Source: Afipia sp. (GTDB lineage: Bacteria > Pseudomonadota > Alphaproteobacteria > Rhizobiales > Xanthobacteraceae). From it: a stretch of 39,646 nucleotides of DNA. Below, piece after piece: positions 7,686 to 14,757 of this stretch. Position 1 is the first letter of the stretch. Each line of letters opens with the position of its first letter. The stretch is from the NCBI GenBank assembly GCA_030652315.1, contig JAUSAX010000134.1, positions 1 through 39,646 on the forward strand, given 5' to 3'. The notes below the pieces were generated by a model. The model was not told the origin of the DNA. It ran no database searches and saw only the letters and a program-made list of their open reading frames with translations. The position numbers and the translations under genes are program-made.

Positions 7686-10256
7686 CTATGCCTTCGTCAC
7701 GAAGCTGTCGACCACCTTCTTTTCACCGGCCTTTTCAAAGGCGATGGTGAGCTTGTTGCCGTCCACCTTGGCGACGCGGCCGTAGCCGAATTTTTGGTGA
7801 AACACCCGGTCGCCGGGCGAGAAGTCGGAACTGGCGCCGGTGGATTTGGCGATCAGTTCGCCCTCGATCACCGTCGCCTTGCGGCTGAAGCTGCTGCTGC
7901 GTGAGCTGGAGTCGTAGCGTGCGCCGGTTTCATCGAAGCCTTTGCCGCCGTTGCGGGCGCGATTGGCCTGCGCGCGCTGCCAGCCCGGCGTCGTGTAGGT
8001 CGAGCCGAACGATTCCACGTTGTCGAAGCGCGATGCTCCGTAGCCGCCTGAGCCGCCCCATCCCGAGCCGCCTTTGGATTCGGTGATCTGGACATTGGCT
8101 GTTGGAAGCTCATCGAGGAAACGCGACGGAATGGTGGTCGTCCACGATCCATGAATGCGCCGGTTGGTGGCAAAATAGAGCATGGCGCGTTTGCGCGCGC
8201 GCGTGATTCCGACGTGGGCGAGGCGGCGTTCTTCCTCGAGTCCGGCGCGGCCCTGTTCATCGAGTGTGCGCTGGCTCGGAAACAGGCCTTCCTCCCAGCC
8301 CGGCAGGAACACGTTGTCGAATTCCAGCCCCTTTGCGGAATGGAGCGTCATCAGTGAGACCGCATCGTCGTCGGCATTGCCTTCGCGGTCCATCACCAGC
8401 GAAATGTGTTCGAGGAAGCCTTGCAGGTTTTCGAATTCCTCCATCGAGCGCACGAGCTCCTTGAGGTTTTCGAGGCGGCCCGCGGCGTCGGCGGAGCGGT
8501 CCTTCTGCCACATCTCGGTGTAGCCGGACTCGTCGAGCACGATTTCAGCCAGTTGTGTGTGCGAAACGATGTCGCGCTGTGCGCGCCAGCGGTCGAAATT
8601 CATCATCACGTCCCGCAGGCTGCCGCGGGCCTTCGGCTTCAATTCGTCGGTCTCGATCACGGACAGCGCGGCTTCGGTCAGCGGAATACGGCGCTTGCGG
8701 GCGATGTCGTGCAACATCTGCACCGTGGCGTCGCCAAGGCCGCGCTTGGGCGTGTTGACGATGCGCTCGAAGGCGAGGTCGTCGGCGGGTGAATTGATGA
8801 CACGCAGATAGGCCAGCGCGTCGCGGATTTCCGCGCGCTCGTAGAACCGCGGCCCGCCGATCACGCGATAGTTTAGGCCAAGGGTGACGAAACGATCTTC
8901 GAACTCGCGCATCTGGAACGAGGCGCGCACCAGAATGGCGATCTCGTTGAGCTTGTGGCCAGCGCGCTGAAGCTGCTCGATCTCCTCGCCGATGCCGCGG
9001 GCCTCTTCCTCGGAGTCCCATGCGCCGGTGACGGTGACTTTCTCGCCGTCCTCATCCTCGGTGCGCAGTGTCTTGCCGAGACGGCCTTCATTGTACGCGA
9101 TGAGATGCGAGGCGGCGGCCAGGATGTGGCCGGTCGAGCGGTAGTTGCGCTCGAGGCGAACGACCTTCGCACCGGGGAAATCGTGCTCGAAGCGCAGGAT
9201 GTTGTCGACCTCCGCGCCGCGCCAGCCGTAGATCGACTGGTCGTCGTCGCCGACGCAGCAGATGTTCTTCGGCGCGGCGAGGGATGACGACTGCTCCCTC
9301 TCCCCGCTTGCGGGGAGAGGGGTGGGGTGAGGGGCTGAATCCGAGTGCGCGATGTTTGAAATTTGCCCCTCACCCGGATCGCGTTGCGATCCGACCTCTC
9401 CCCGTGAAGGACGGGGCGAGGTTGAGGAAGAAGGCGCCTGCGCCAGCAAACGAAGCCAGAGATACTGCGCGACGTTGGTGTCCTGATACTCGTCGACCAG
9501 AATGTATTTGAAGCGTTGTTGATACTGCCGCAGCACGTCGGGGTGTTCGCGAAACAGTCGGATGTCTTCCAGCAGAAGATCTCCGAAGTCCGCGGCGTTG
9601 AGAATCTTCAGCCGCTCCTGATAGGTCGCATAGAGCTTGCCGCCCTTGCCGTTGCCGAACACGGCGGCTTCGCCGGCGGGCACCTGCGATGGCGTCAGTC
9701 CGCGATTTTTCCAGCCGTCGATCAGTCCCGCCAGCATCCGCGCCGGCCAGCGCTTGTCGTCGATGTTCTCGGCCTGAAGGAGCTGCTTCAGGAGACGGAT
9801 CTGATCGTCGACATCCAGCACGGTGAAATTGGATTTCAACTGCACCAGTTCGGCGTGATAGCGCAGGATCCGCCCGCCGATGGAATGGAAGGTGCCGAGC
9901 CACGGCATGCCCTCGACCGCCTGGCCAAGCATCTGGCCGAGGCGGTGCTTCATCTCGCGCGCCGCCTTGTTGGTGAAGGTGACGGAGAGGATTTCGTGGG
10001 GACGCGCGCGTCCGGTCGATAGGATATGCGCGATGCGCGAGGTCAGCACGCGCGTCTTGCCAGTGCCCGCGCCGGCCAGAACCAGGACCGGCCCGTCGAG
10101 GGTTTCCACCGCGTCGCGCTGCTCGGGATTGAGCGCGGTCAGATACTGCGGGGCTGCGGCGGCACGGGCGCGCGCGGCAATGCCGCCAGCGGCAGGCTGG
10201 TGGCTCGGTACGTCGCGGGCAGGATCCAATGGCGGCAGCTTGTTCGGTTCGGTCAT
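7686..10256 (-). CDS. uvrD: DNA helicase II, UvrD/PcrA family, with an in-frame repeat insertion
   Basis: An 856-residue SF1A 3'-5' helicase for nucleotide-excision and mismatch repair. From the ATG at 10256, Walker A GAGTGKT is at 62-68, motif Ia is in TFTNKAARE, DEYQD (motif II) is at 255-259, and GDDDQSIYGWRGA (motif III) is at 336-348. Further on come MTLHSAKGLEFDNVF (motif V region) and EERRLAHVGITRARK (motif VI). A PcrA/UvrD C-terminal Tudor-like end (GDRVFHQKFGYGRVAKVDGNKLTIAFEKAGEKKV) closes the protein. Between motifs II and III, residues about 276-323 are low-complexity Ser/Pro-rich sequence encoded by a palindromic repeat and absent from typical relatives. The frame and all motifs are otherwise intact, so the protein is probably made. 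Confidence 0.93.
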   Translation of the reverse strand: MTEPNKLPPLDPARDVPSHQPAAGGIAARARAAAAPQYLTALNPEQRDAVETLDGPVLVLAGAGTGKTRVLTSRIAHILSTGRARPHEILSVTFTNKAAREMKHRLGQMLGQAVEGMPWLGTFHSIGGRILRYHAELVQLKSNFTVLDVDDQIRLLKQLLQAENIDDKRWPARMLAGLIDGWKNRGLTPSQVPAGEAAVFGNGKGGKLYATYQERLKILNAADFGDLLLEDIRLFREHPDVLRQYQQRFKYILVDEYQDTNVAQYLWLRLLAQAPSSSTSPRPSRGEVGSQRDPGEGQISNIAHSDSAPHPTPLPASGEREQSSSLAAPKNICCVGDDDQSIYGWRGAEVDNILRFEHDFPGAKVVRLERNYRSTGHILAAASHLIAYNEGRLGKTLRTEDEDGEKVTVTGAWDSEEEARGIGEEIEQLQRAGHKLNEIAILVRASFQMREFEDRFVTLGLNYRVIGGPRFYERAEIRDALAYLRVINSPADDLAFERIVNTPKRGLGDATVQMLHDIARKRRIPLTEAALSVIETDELKPKARGSLRDVMMNFDRWRAQRDIVSHTQLAEIVLDESGYTEMWQKDRSADAAGRLENLKELVRSMEEFENLQGFLEHISLVMDREGNADDDAVSLMTLHSAKGLEFDNVFLPGWEEGLFPSQRTLDEQGRAGLEEERRLAHVGITRARKRAMLYFATNRRIHGSWTTTIPSRFLDELPTANVQITESKGGSGWGGSGGYGASRFDNVESFGSTYTTPGWQRAQANRARNGGKGFDETGARYDSSSRSSSFSRKATVIEGELIAKSTGASSDFSPGDRVFHQKFGYGRVAKVDGNKLTIAFEKAGEKKVVDSFVTKA
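9290..9430. repeat. REP-like composite palindromic element inside uvrD
   Basis: About 141 bases with nested hairpins: a 12-bp stem at 9296-9321 around TT (CCCTCTCCCCGC/GCGGGGAGAGGG); an 11-bp stem pairing 9325-9335 with 9365-9375; GGATCGC-GTT-GCGATCC at 9376-9392; and an imperfect stem near 9396-9420. Its total length is compatible with the helicase frame, and no stop occurs in it on the coding strand. Translations such as PTPLPASGER and SPRPSRGEV are familiar by-products of this type of dispersed intergenic repeat in Bradyrhizobium relatives. Element limits are approximate. Confidence 0.8.
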
Positions 10257-10289
10257 GCGATTCGTCTTTGCGGCCACGATGACACTTCG

Positions 10290-10338
10290 GAGCGCGATCA
10301 GCAAAAGTGGAAACCGGTTTTGCGTCCGATCGCGCTCC
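10290..10338. repeat. Short dispersed palindromic repeat, copy A
   Basis: A 49-base hairpin with outer arms GGAGCGCGATC (10290-10300) and GATCGCGCTCC (10328-10338), an inner GCAAAA/TTTTGC pairing and a core containing ACCGGTTT. On the opposite strand it aligns with the element at 26908-26955. It lies just upstream of the uvrD start codon. Confidence 0.7.
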
Positions 10339-10660
10339 AAAATATTGATTTTGCGCACGATCTTATCGCCGAACCGCTTCACACTTCGGCGGATCGTGCG
10401 CCGAGGCCGGGAAGGGGAGCCTGCATATCAGGATTACCGGAGATATAGGCACTCCGAGGCACTTCTGACAGCATCATCCCCAGGAGGCAGGAACAGGCGC
10501 AATGGCACGATTTTGCGGAGATCGGCGGAATTGTTCCGGTCGGCGGGCGATTTTCAGGGTTTTTGGCGCCTTTGGCGGTTGGAACTTTCGTTCCTGTGCA
10601 GGATTGGTTTTGCAGCAGGAGCGCGCTGCGCTCCCCCGAAACAAACCGCAGGAGCGAGCC
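10339..10660. other. Intergenic stretch with no recognised gene
   Basis: About 320 bases between the repeat upstream of uvrD and the DUF1328 gene. The reading frames here show no family features. It should hold the promoters for uvrD (minus strand) and the DUF1328 gene (plus strand). GGAAC at 10581 recalls the -35 of the general stress sigma factor EcfG, but no correctly spaced -10 follows. A hairpin-like GAGCGCGCTGCGCTC lies at about 10620-10633. Confidence 0.4.
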
Positions 10661-10834
10661 ATGATGAGCTGGGTGGTTACATTTCTGATTATCGCGCTGG
10701 TCGCGGGCCTTCTGGGCTTCGGTGGCATTGCGGGCGCGTCGATCGAAATCGCCAAGATCGTGTTCTTCGTCGCCCTTATTCTGTTCCTGATTTCCGCCGT
10801 GGTGGGGCTGGCGCGCCGCAGCAGCGGACCGTGA
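10661..10834 (+). CDS. DUF1328 family small membrane protein (YtjA-like)
   Basis: A 57-residue protein, [20 protein letters not shown]..., with two hydrophobic segments joined by the conserved [15 protein letters not shown] and followed by [19 protein letters not shown]. This is the whole of the DUF1328 family pattern, so the gene is complete. AGGAG at 10650-10654 lies 6 bases before the ATG at 10661 and 9 before the ATG at 10664; either may be used. Members are widespread inner-membrane proteins of unknown function. A longer in-frame extension upstream has no membrane or domain features and is not credible. Confidence 0.85.
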   Translation: MMSWVVTFLIIALVAGLLGFGGIAGASIEIAKIVFFVALILFLISAVVGLARRSSGP

Positions 10835-10864
10835 GCCCTGATGGCGATCAGTGCCGCGATGGCG

Positions 10865-11383
10865 TCATTTGACCGGCATGGCGATGCGCCGGCCGATGCC
10901 ATCCGGCCGCGGCACTGCGGCATGAGCCGCGGCGATCTCGCGAATGCGCGCGGCGATATCCGGCGGAAACGGCGCGGTTTTGCGCGCGTTCATATCGACG
11001 TGGAGCGTCATGTTTTCCGATGTGGCTGAAATCCATCCCTCGGTGGCATGGCGCAGTTCCTCGAACGTGTGAATGCGCTTCTCGTCAGCCGCCACCAGAT
11101 AAACCGACACCTGCACCGGATCGCCGAGATGCACCTCGCGCACATAGCGCACATGCGCCTCGGCGGTGAAGGTCGAGCCGTTGCGCTCTTTCATATACTG
11201 GGGGCCGATACCGAGTTCGAGCCACAGCTGGTCGATGCCGCGGTCAAACAGGACATTGTAATACGCCATGTTGAGATGGCCGTTGTAGTCGATCCACTGG
11301 GGTTCGATCTGCATGACCGTGGTGAGGAACGGGGCGGCCACATGTTGCGCCGCATTGTTTTTCGGAAGCGTGCTTGATGTCAT
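10865..11383 (-). CDS. Acyl-CoA thioesterase, hotdog fold
   Basis: A 172-residue protein of the 4-hydroxybenzoyl-CoA thioesterase-like family. The hallmark WIDYNGHLNMAYYNVLFDRGIDQLW sits near residue 30, with Asp, Gly-His and Asn at the usual catalytic-helix positions; it is followed by the strand pattern TFTAEAHVRYVREVHLGDPVQV. Related proteins include betainyl-CoA and short-chain acyl-CoA thioesterases. The exact acyl group is unknown. The ATG at 11383 (MTSSTLPKN) is preferred to a far upstream in-frame start that would overlap the divergent oxidase gene. It is divergent from the FAD-linked oxidase at 11494, with about 110 bases between. Confidence 0.85.
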   Translation of the reverse strand: MTSSTLPKNNAAQHVAAPFLTTVMQIEPQWIDYNGHLNMAYYNVLFDRGIDQLWLELGIGPQYMKERNGSTFTAEAHVRYVREVHLGDPVQVSVYLVAADEKRIHTFEELRHATEGWISATSENMTLHVDMNARKTAPFPPDIAARIREIAAAHAAVPRPDGIGRRIAMPVK

Positions 11384-11493
11384 CTCAAATCCCGGTTCGC
11401 TGAGCCCTGTCACTTGACCCGCTATACATCCTTTGCCACGCTTCGCGCCATACCAGCATCGAAACGAACCAGCATCGAACGAAACGAGCGACC

Positions 11494-12906
11494 GTGGCCT
11501 TTTCCAACGCAGCCCTGACACGTCCGGCACCGTCGGCGCTTTCGAGCGCCATCGAAGCGCTCGCCGCACGGTTCGGCAACAATCTCATCACCTCGCAGGC
11601 GGTGCGCGAACAGCACGCTCATACCACCACCTGGCTGCCGATGCAGCCGCCGGATGCGGTGATCATGGCGCGGACCACGGCGGACATTCAGGACGTGGTG
11701 CGGATTTGCGCGAAGCATCGCGTTCCTATGATTCCGTTCGGCACCGGTACCTCGCTGGAAGGGCAGGTCAACGCGCCTGCGGGCGGTATTTGTATCGACC
11801 TGCGCGAGATGAATCGCATTCTCGCTGTCCATGCCGACGATCTCGACTGCGTGATCGAGCCGGGCGTAACCCGCAAGGCGCTCAACGAACACCTGCGCGA
11901 TCAAGGACTGTTCTTTCCGATCGATCCCGGCGCCGATGCGTCGATCGGCGGCATGGCCTCGACCCGTGCGTCCGGCACCAACGCGGTGCGCTATGGCACC
12001 ATGCGTGACAACATTCTCGCGCTGAAAGTTGTGCGCGCGGATGGCGAGATCATCACCACCGGCACGCGCGCCAAGAAATCCTCGGCGGGTTATGATCTCA
12101 CGCATTTGTTCGTGGGCGCCGAAGGCACGCTCGGCATCATTTCCGAACTGACGATCAGGCTGCGCGGCATTCCGCAGTCCATCGCGGCCGGGTCATGCTC
12201 GTTCACGAGCGTGCAGGGCGCCTGCAACGCGACCATTCTTGCCATTCAGACCGGCATTCCGCTGGCGCGCATCGAACTGCTGAACGCAGCGCAGGTCGCG
12301 GCCTGCAACGCCTACTCAAAACTTTCGCTCCCGGAAACGCCGCTGCTGCTGCTGGAATTCCACGGCACCGAGGCCGATGTCGCCGAGCAGTCGCGGATGT
12401 TCGGCGAGATCGCCGCCGAGTGCGGCGGCGGAGCGTTCGAATGGACCACGCGGCAGGAAGATCGCAACCGGCTGTGGCAGGCGCGGCACGATGCCTACTG
12501 GGCGGTGCGCGGACTTCGCCCCGGCGCACAGGCGGTGGCGACCGACGTCTGCGTGCCGATCTCGCGGCTGGCGGAGTGCGTGGTCGAGACCGAGAAGGAT
12601 CTGGCGACGGTTGGTCTCATTTCGCCCATCGTTGGCCATGTCGGCGATGGCAACTTCCATTGCTCTCTGCTCTGCGACGTCAACGATCCCGACGAGATGC
12701 AGCGTGCCGAAGGCTTCCTGCATCGGCTGGTGGAGCGAGCGCAGGCGATGGACGGTACTTGCACGGGCGAGCATGGCATCGGCCAGGGCAAGCAGAAATA
12801 TCTTGAGGCGGAACTTGGACCGGAGGCCGTCGCAGCCATGCGCGCATTGAAAGCAGCGCTCGATCCGCACAACATCCTGAATCCAGGCAAGATCCTGCCG
12901 TCATGA
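11494..12906 (+). CDS. FAD-linked 2-hydroxyacid oxidase/D-lactate dehydrogenase (GlcD/Dld family)
   Basis: A 470-residue flavoprotein. The FAD-binding PCMH domain holds PMIPFGTGTSLEGQV (about 76-90), DPGADASIGGMASTRASGTNAVRYGTM (about 146-172) and GAEGTLGIISELTIRL. The C-terminal domain ends in the family signature GEHGIGQGKQKYL...ALDPHNILNPGKILPS. The His in VGHVGDGNFHCSL matches the metal-binding residues of D-2-hydroxyacid dehydrogenases. Likely role: oxidation of D-lactate, glycolate or a related 2-hydroxyacid to the 2-oxoacid with electrons passed to the respiratory chain. The start is GTG at 11494. Its TGA overlaps the ATG of the next gene by four bases, so the two are probably translationally coupled. 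Confidence 0.88.
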   Translation: MAFSNAALTRPAPSALSSAIEALAARFGNNLITSQAVREQHAHTTTWLPMQPPDAVIMARTTADIQDVVRICAKHRVPMIPFGTGTSLEGQVNAPAGGICIDLREMNRILAVHADDLDCVIEPGVTRKALNEHLRDQGLFFPIDPGADASIGGMASTRASGTNAVRYGTMRDNILALKVVRADGEIITTGTRAKKSSAGYDLTHLFVGAEGTLGIISELTIRLRGIPQSIAAGSCSFTSVQGACNATILAIQTGIPLARIELLNAAQVAACNAYSKLSLPETPLLLLEFHGTEADVAEQSRMFGEIAAECGGGAFEWTTRQEDRNRLWQARHDAYWAVRGLRPGAQAVATDVCVPISRLAECVVETEKDLATVGLISPIVGHVGDGNFHCSLLCDVNDPDEMQRAEGFLHRLVERAQAMDGTCTGEHGIGQGKQKYLEAELGPEAVAAMRALKAALDPHNILNPGKILPS

Positions 12907-13727
12907 TCACGACGACGGCAATGGACGCAAAAGATATCGCCACCGAGGTTCTGTCGGTGCTCGGTCAGGGCCGCCAGATCGCGCCGTTTTCGTTGCGCGA
13001 TCCGGGCTTCGGTCTCGACGAGGCCTACAAGGTCACGCCCATCGTCCGGCAGATGCGCGAGGCGCGGGGTGAAAAGGTGCTGGGCCGCAAGATCGGCTTC
13101 ACCAACAGCACTATCTGGGCGCAGTACAACGTGAACGGCCCGATCTGGGGCTACATGTACGACCGCACGGTTCGCAATCTCGGCGACATCGGCGGGATCG
13201 CATCTCTCGCGCTACTGACCGATCCGCGGATCGAGCCTGAGATCGTATTCGGTCTGTCGGCGGCGCCCGATGCGGCGATGAATGAGCGCGAACTGTTATC
13301 CTGCATCGATTGGCTGGCGCTCGGTTACGAGGTCGTGCAGTCGATCTATCCCGACTGGAAATTCGCTGCGCCCGATACGGTGGCGGCCTTCGGCCTGCAC
13401 GGCGCGATGCTGATCGGTGAGCAGCATCGGATTTCCGGCGATTCCGAAAAATGGCTGAACCAGCTTTCGAGTTTCGATGTCGAACTCGCCTGCAATAACG
13501 CTGTCGTGGATCGCGGCCATGCGCGCAACGTGCTCGGTGGCCCGCTGTCGGCCTTGCGTCATTTCGTGGGCGTGCTGGCCAAGGACGACTTGAACCCGGG
13601 CCTCGCGGCGGGAGAGATTGTCACCACCGGTACGCTGACGCGCGCCATGCCGATCAAGCCGGGCGAGACATGGACCACAACGGTGTCCGGCATCCCGCTC
13701 GCCAGCATCGGCGTCCGCTTCACCTGA
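12903..13727 (+). CDS. 2-keto-4-pentenoate hydratase/4-oxalocrotonate decarboxylase family protein
   Basis: A 274-residue protein of the MhpD/DmpH branch of the fumarylacetoacetate hydrolase superfamily. Visible motifs include GRKIGFTN (about 60), NGPIWGYMYDRTV, the metal-ligand segment RIEPEIVFGL (about 110), and the late LAAGEIVTTGTLTRAMPIKPGETW. Members hydrate 2-oxopent-4-enoate or decarboxylate 2-oxo-3-hexenedioate in meta-cleavage pathways. No ring-cleavage genes are nearby, so the substrate is open. The ATGA overlap with the upstream oxidase suggests consecutive steps on a 2-hydroxy/2-oxo acid. Upstream ATGs at codons 1 and 7 are both possible starts; the first gives the overlap. Confidence 0.85.
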   Translation: MITTTAMDAKDIATEVLSVLGQGRQIAPFSLRDPGFGLDEAYKVTPIVRQMREARGEKVLGRKIGFTNSTIWAQYNVNGPIWGYMYDRTVRNLGDIGGIASLALLTDPRIEPEIVFGLSAAPDAAMNERELLSCIDWLALGYEVVQSIYPDWKFAAPDTVAAFGLHGAMLIGEQHRISGDSEKWLNQLSSFDVELACNNAVVDRGHARNVLGGPLSALRHFVGVLAKDDLNPGLAAGEIVTTGTLTRAMPIKPGETWTTTVSGIPLASIGVRFT

Positions 13728-13736
13728 TCACGGCGA

Positions 13737-14597
13737 TCAGTATTTTTTCAGGAAGCTGAAGCGCATCAGGCTGACCATGCCCATGCGGAAGCCGGTGGCC
13801 GACAGTTTCAGGTAGCGGCGGAACTCCGCCGCACGCGCCTCGCCGACGAGCGCAACAGCCTTGTCATAATTGGCGAGCAGATTCTTCTCCCACATCACCA
13901 GCGTCCGATAGTAATGGTCGGCATCGTTGCGCGCGGCGATCAGGCTGAATGTGCCTTCGGCGGCTGCGATCGGCTCCCATTCGAGCGGCAGATCGCTTTC
14001 GGGGAAGGTCTTTTCCAGCAACGGCAGAACCTTGTGCCGTTCGGAATAGGCGATGGTCTGCAGCGACACTTTTCCGTTGATCGCAAGCACGCTGTCGCAA
14101 TAGGCGAAGAATTCGCGGTAGGCGTCGAGCTTGGCCGCGGGATCGAGGCCTTTCTGGACGAAATGCTCGAAGGCACCGACCGAGATAATCGCATCGTAAC
14201 GGCGTTCCGGCTTGTGATCGCGCCAGTCCTCCTCGCGCACCTCGATCTTCGGGCTCCCATTATCGCAAATCCATTGGGCCTGTGACGGGCTGAGCGTCAG
14301 CCCCACCGCGTGGGCGACGCCTGCGTGATTGACCAGCCGTCGCAGCATCGCCCCCCATCCGCAGCCGATGTCCAGAACCCGCGCTGTGTCCGCAGCGCCG
14401 GCTGCGTGGATGTGATGGTCGAGTTTGCGGCGCTGGGCCGTTGCGAGATCGTCGTCACCCTCGAACAGGGCGCAGGAGTAGATCATCTCCGGATCGAGAA
14501 CGAGCCGGAAGAAATCGTTGCCCATGTCGTAATGCGACATGATCGCCTCGGGCGAGGCGCCCGTTCGTATCGCGGGCCGCGCGGGCTTTTCGGACAT
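13737..14597 (-). CDS. Cyclopropane-fatty-acyl-phospholipid synthase-like methyltransferase
   Basis: A 286-residue SAM-dependent methyltransferase. IMSHYDMGNDFFRLVLDPEMIYSCALF (about 19-45) is the characteristic N-terminal segment of CFA and mycolic-acid cyclopropane synthases. It is followed by SAM motif I VLDIGCGWGAML (74-85), ISVGAFEHF and the late FRRYLKLSATGFRMGMVSLMRFSFLKKY. It is shorter than E. coli Cfa (382 residues) because the extra N-terminal domain is missing, as in the mycobacterial type. It probably adds a methylene or methyl group to unsaturated lipid chains; whether the product is a cyclopropane is not certain. The ATG at 14597 is taken as start. It converges on the hydratase gene and is divergent from the AsmA gene. 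Confidence 0.87.
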   Translation of the reverse strand: MSEKPARPAIRTGASPEAIMSHYDMGNDFFRLVLDPEMIYSCALFEGDDDLATAQRRKLDHHIHAAGAADTARVLDIGCGWGAMLRRLVNHAGVAHAVGLTLSPSQAQWICDNGSPKIEVREEDWRDHKPERRYDAIISVGAFEHFVQKGLDPAAKLDAYREFFAYCDSVLAINGKVSLQTIAYSERHKVLPLLEKTFPESDLPLEWEPIAAAEGTFSLIAARNDADHYYRTLVMWEKNLLANYDKAVALVGEARAAEFRRYLKLSATGFRMGMVSLMRFSFLKKY

Positions 14598-14757
14598 CGT
14601 GCTCACGGTGTTACAGGGTTGTGAACAGGGGACGTTAAATTTAGTATTCGAAGCAGCCGACAGGTTCAATATTCGTGCATCCGGTGTCCCATCGCGCTGC
14701 TGTGCGATATGGCGCGGCTGCCGTCATAAGATCGGCCGACCCCACAGAGGAAAGACC

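Noticed and set aside
10581..10609. Possible EcfG-type stress promoter (GGAAC ... GGTT) before the DUF1328 gene
   Set aside because: The spacing is 20 bases instead of 16-17, so the match is not convincing.
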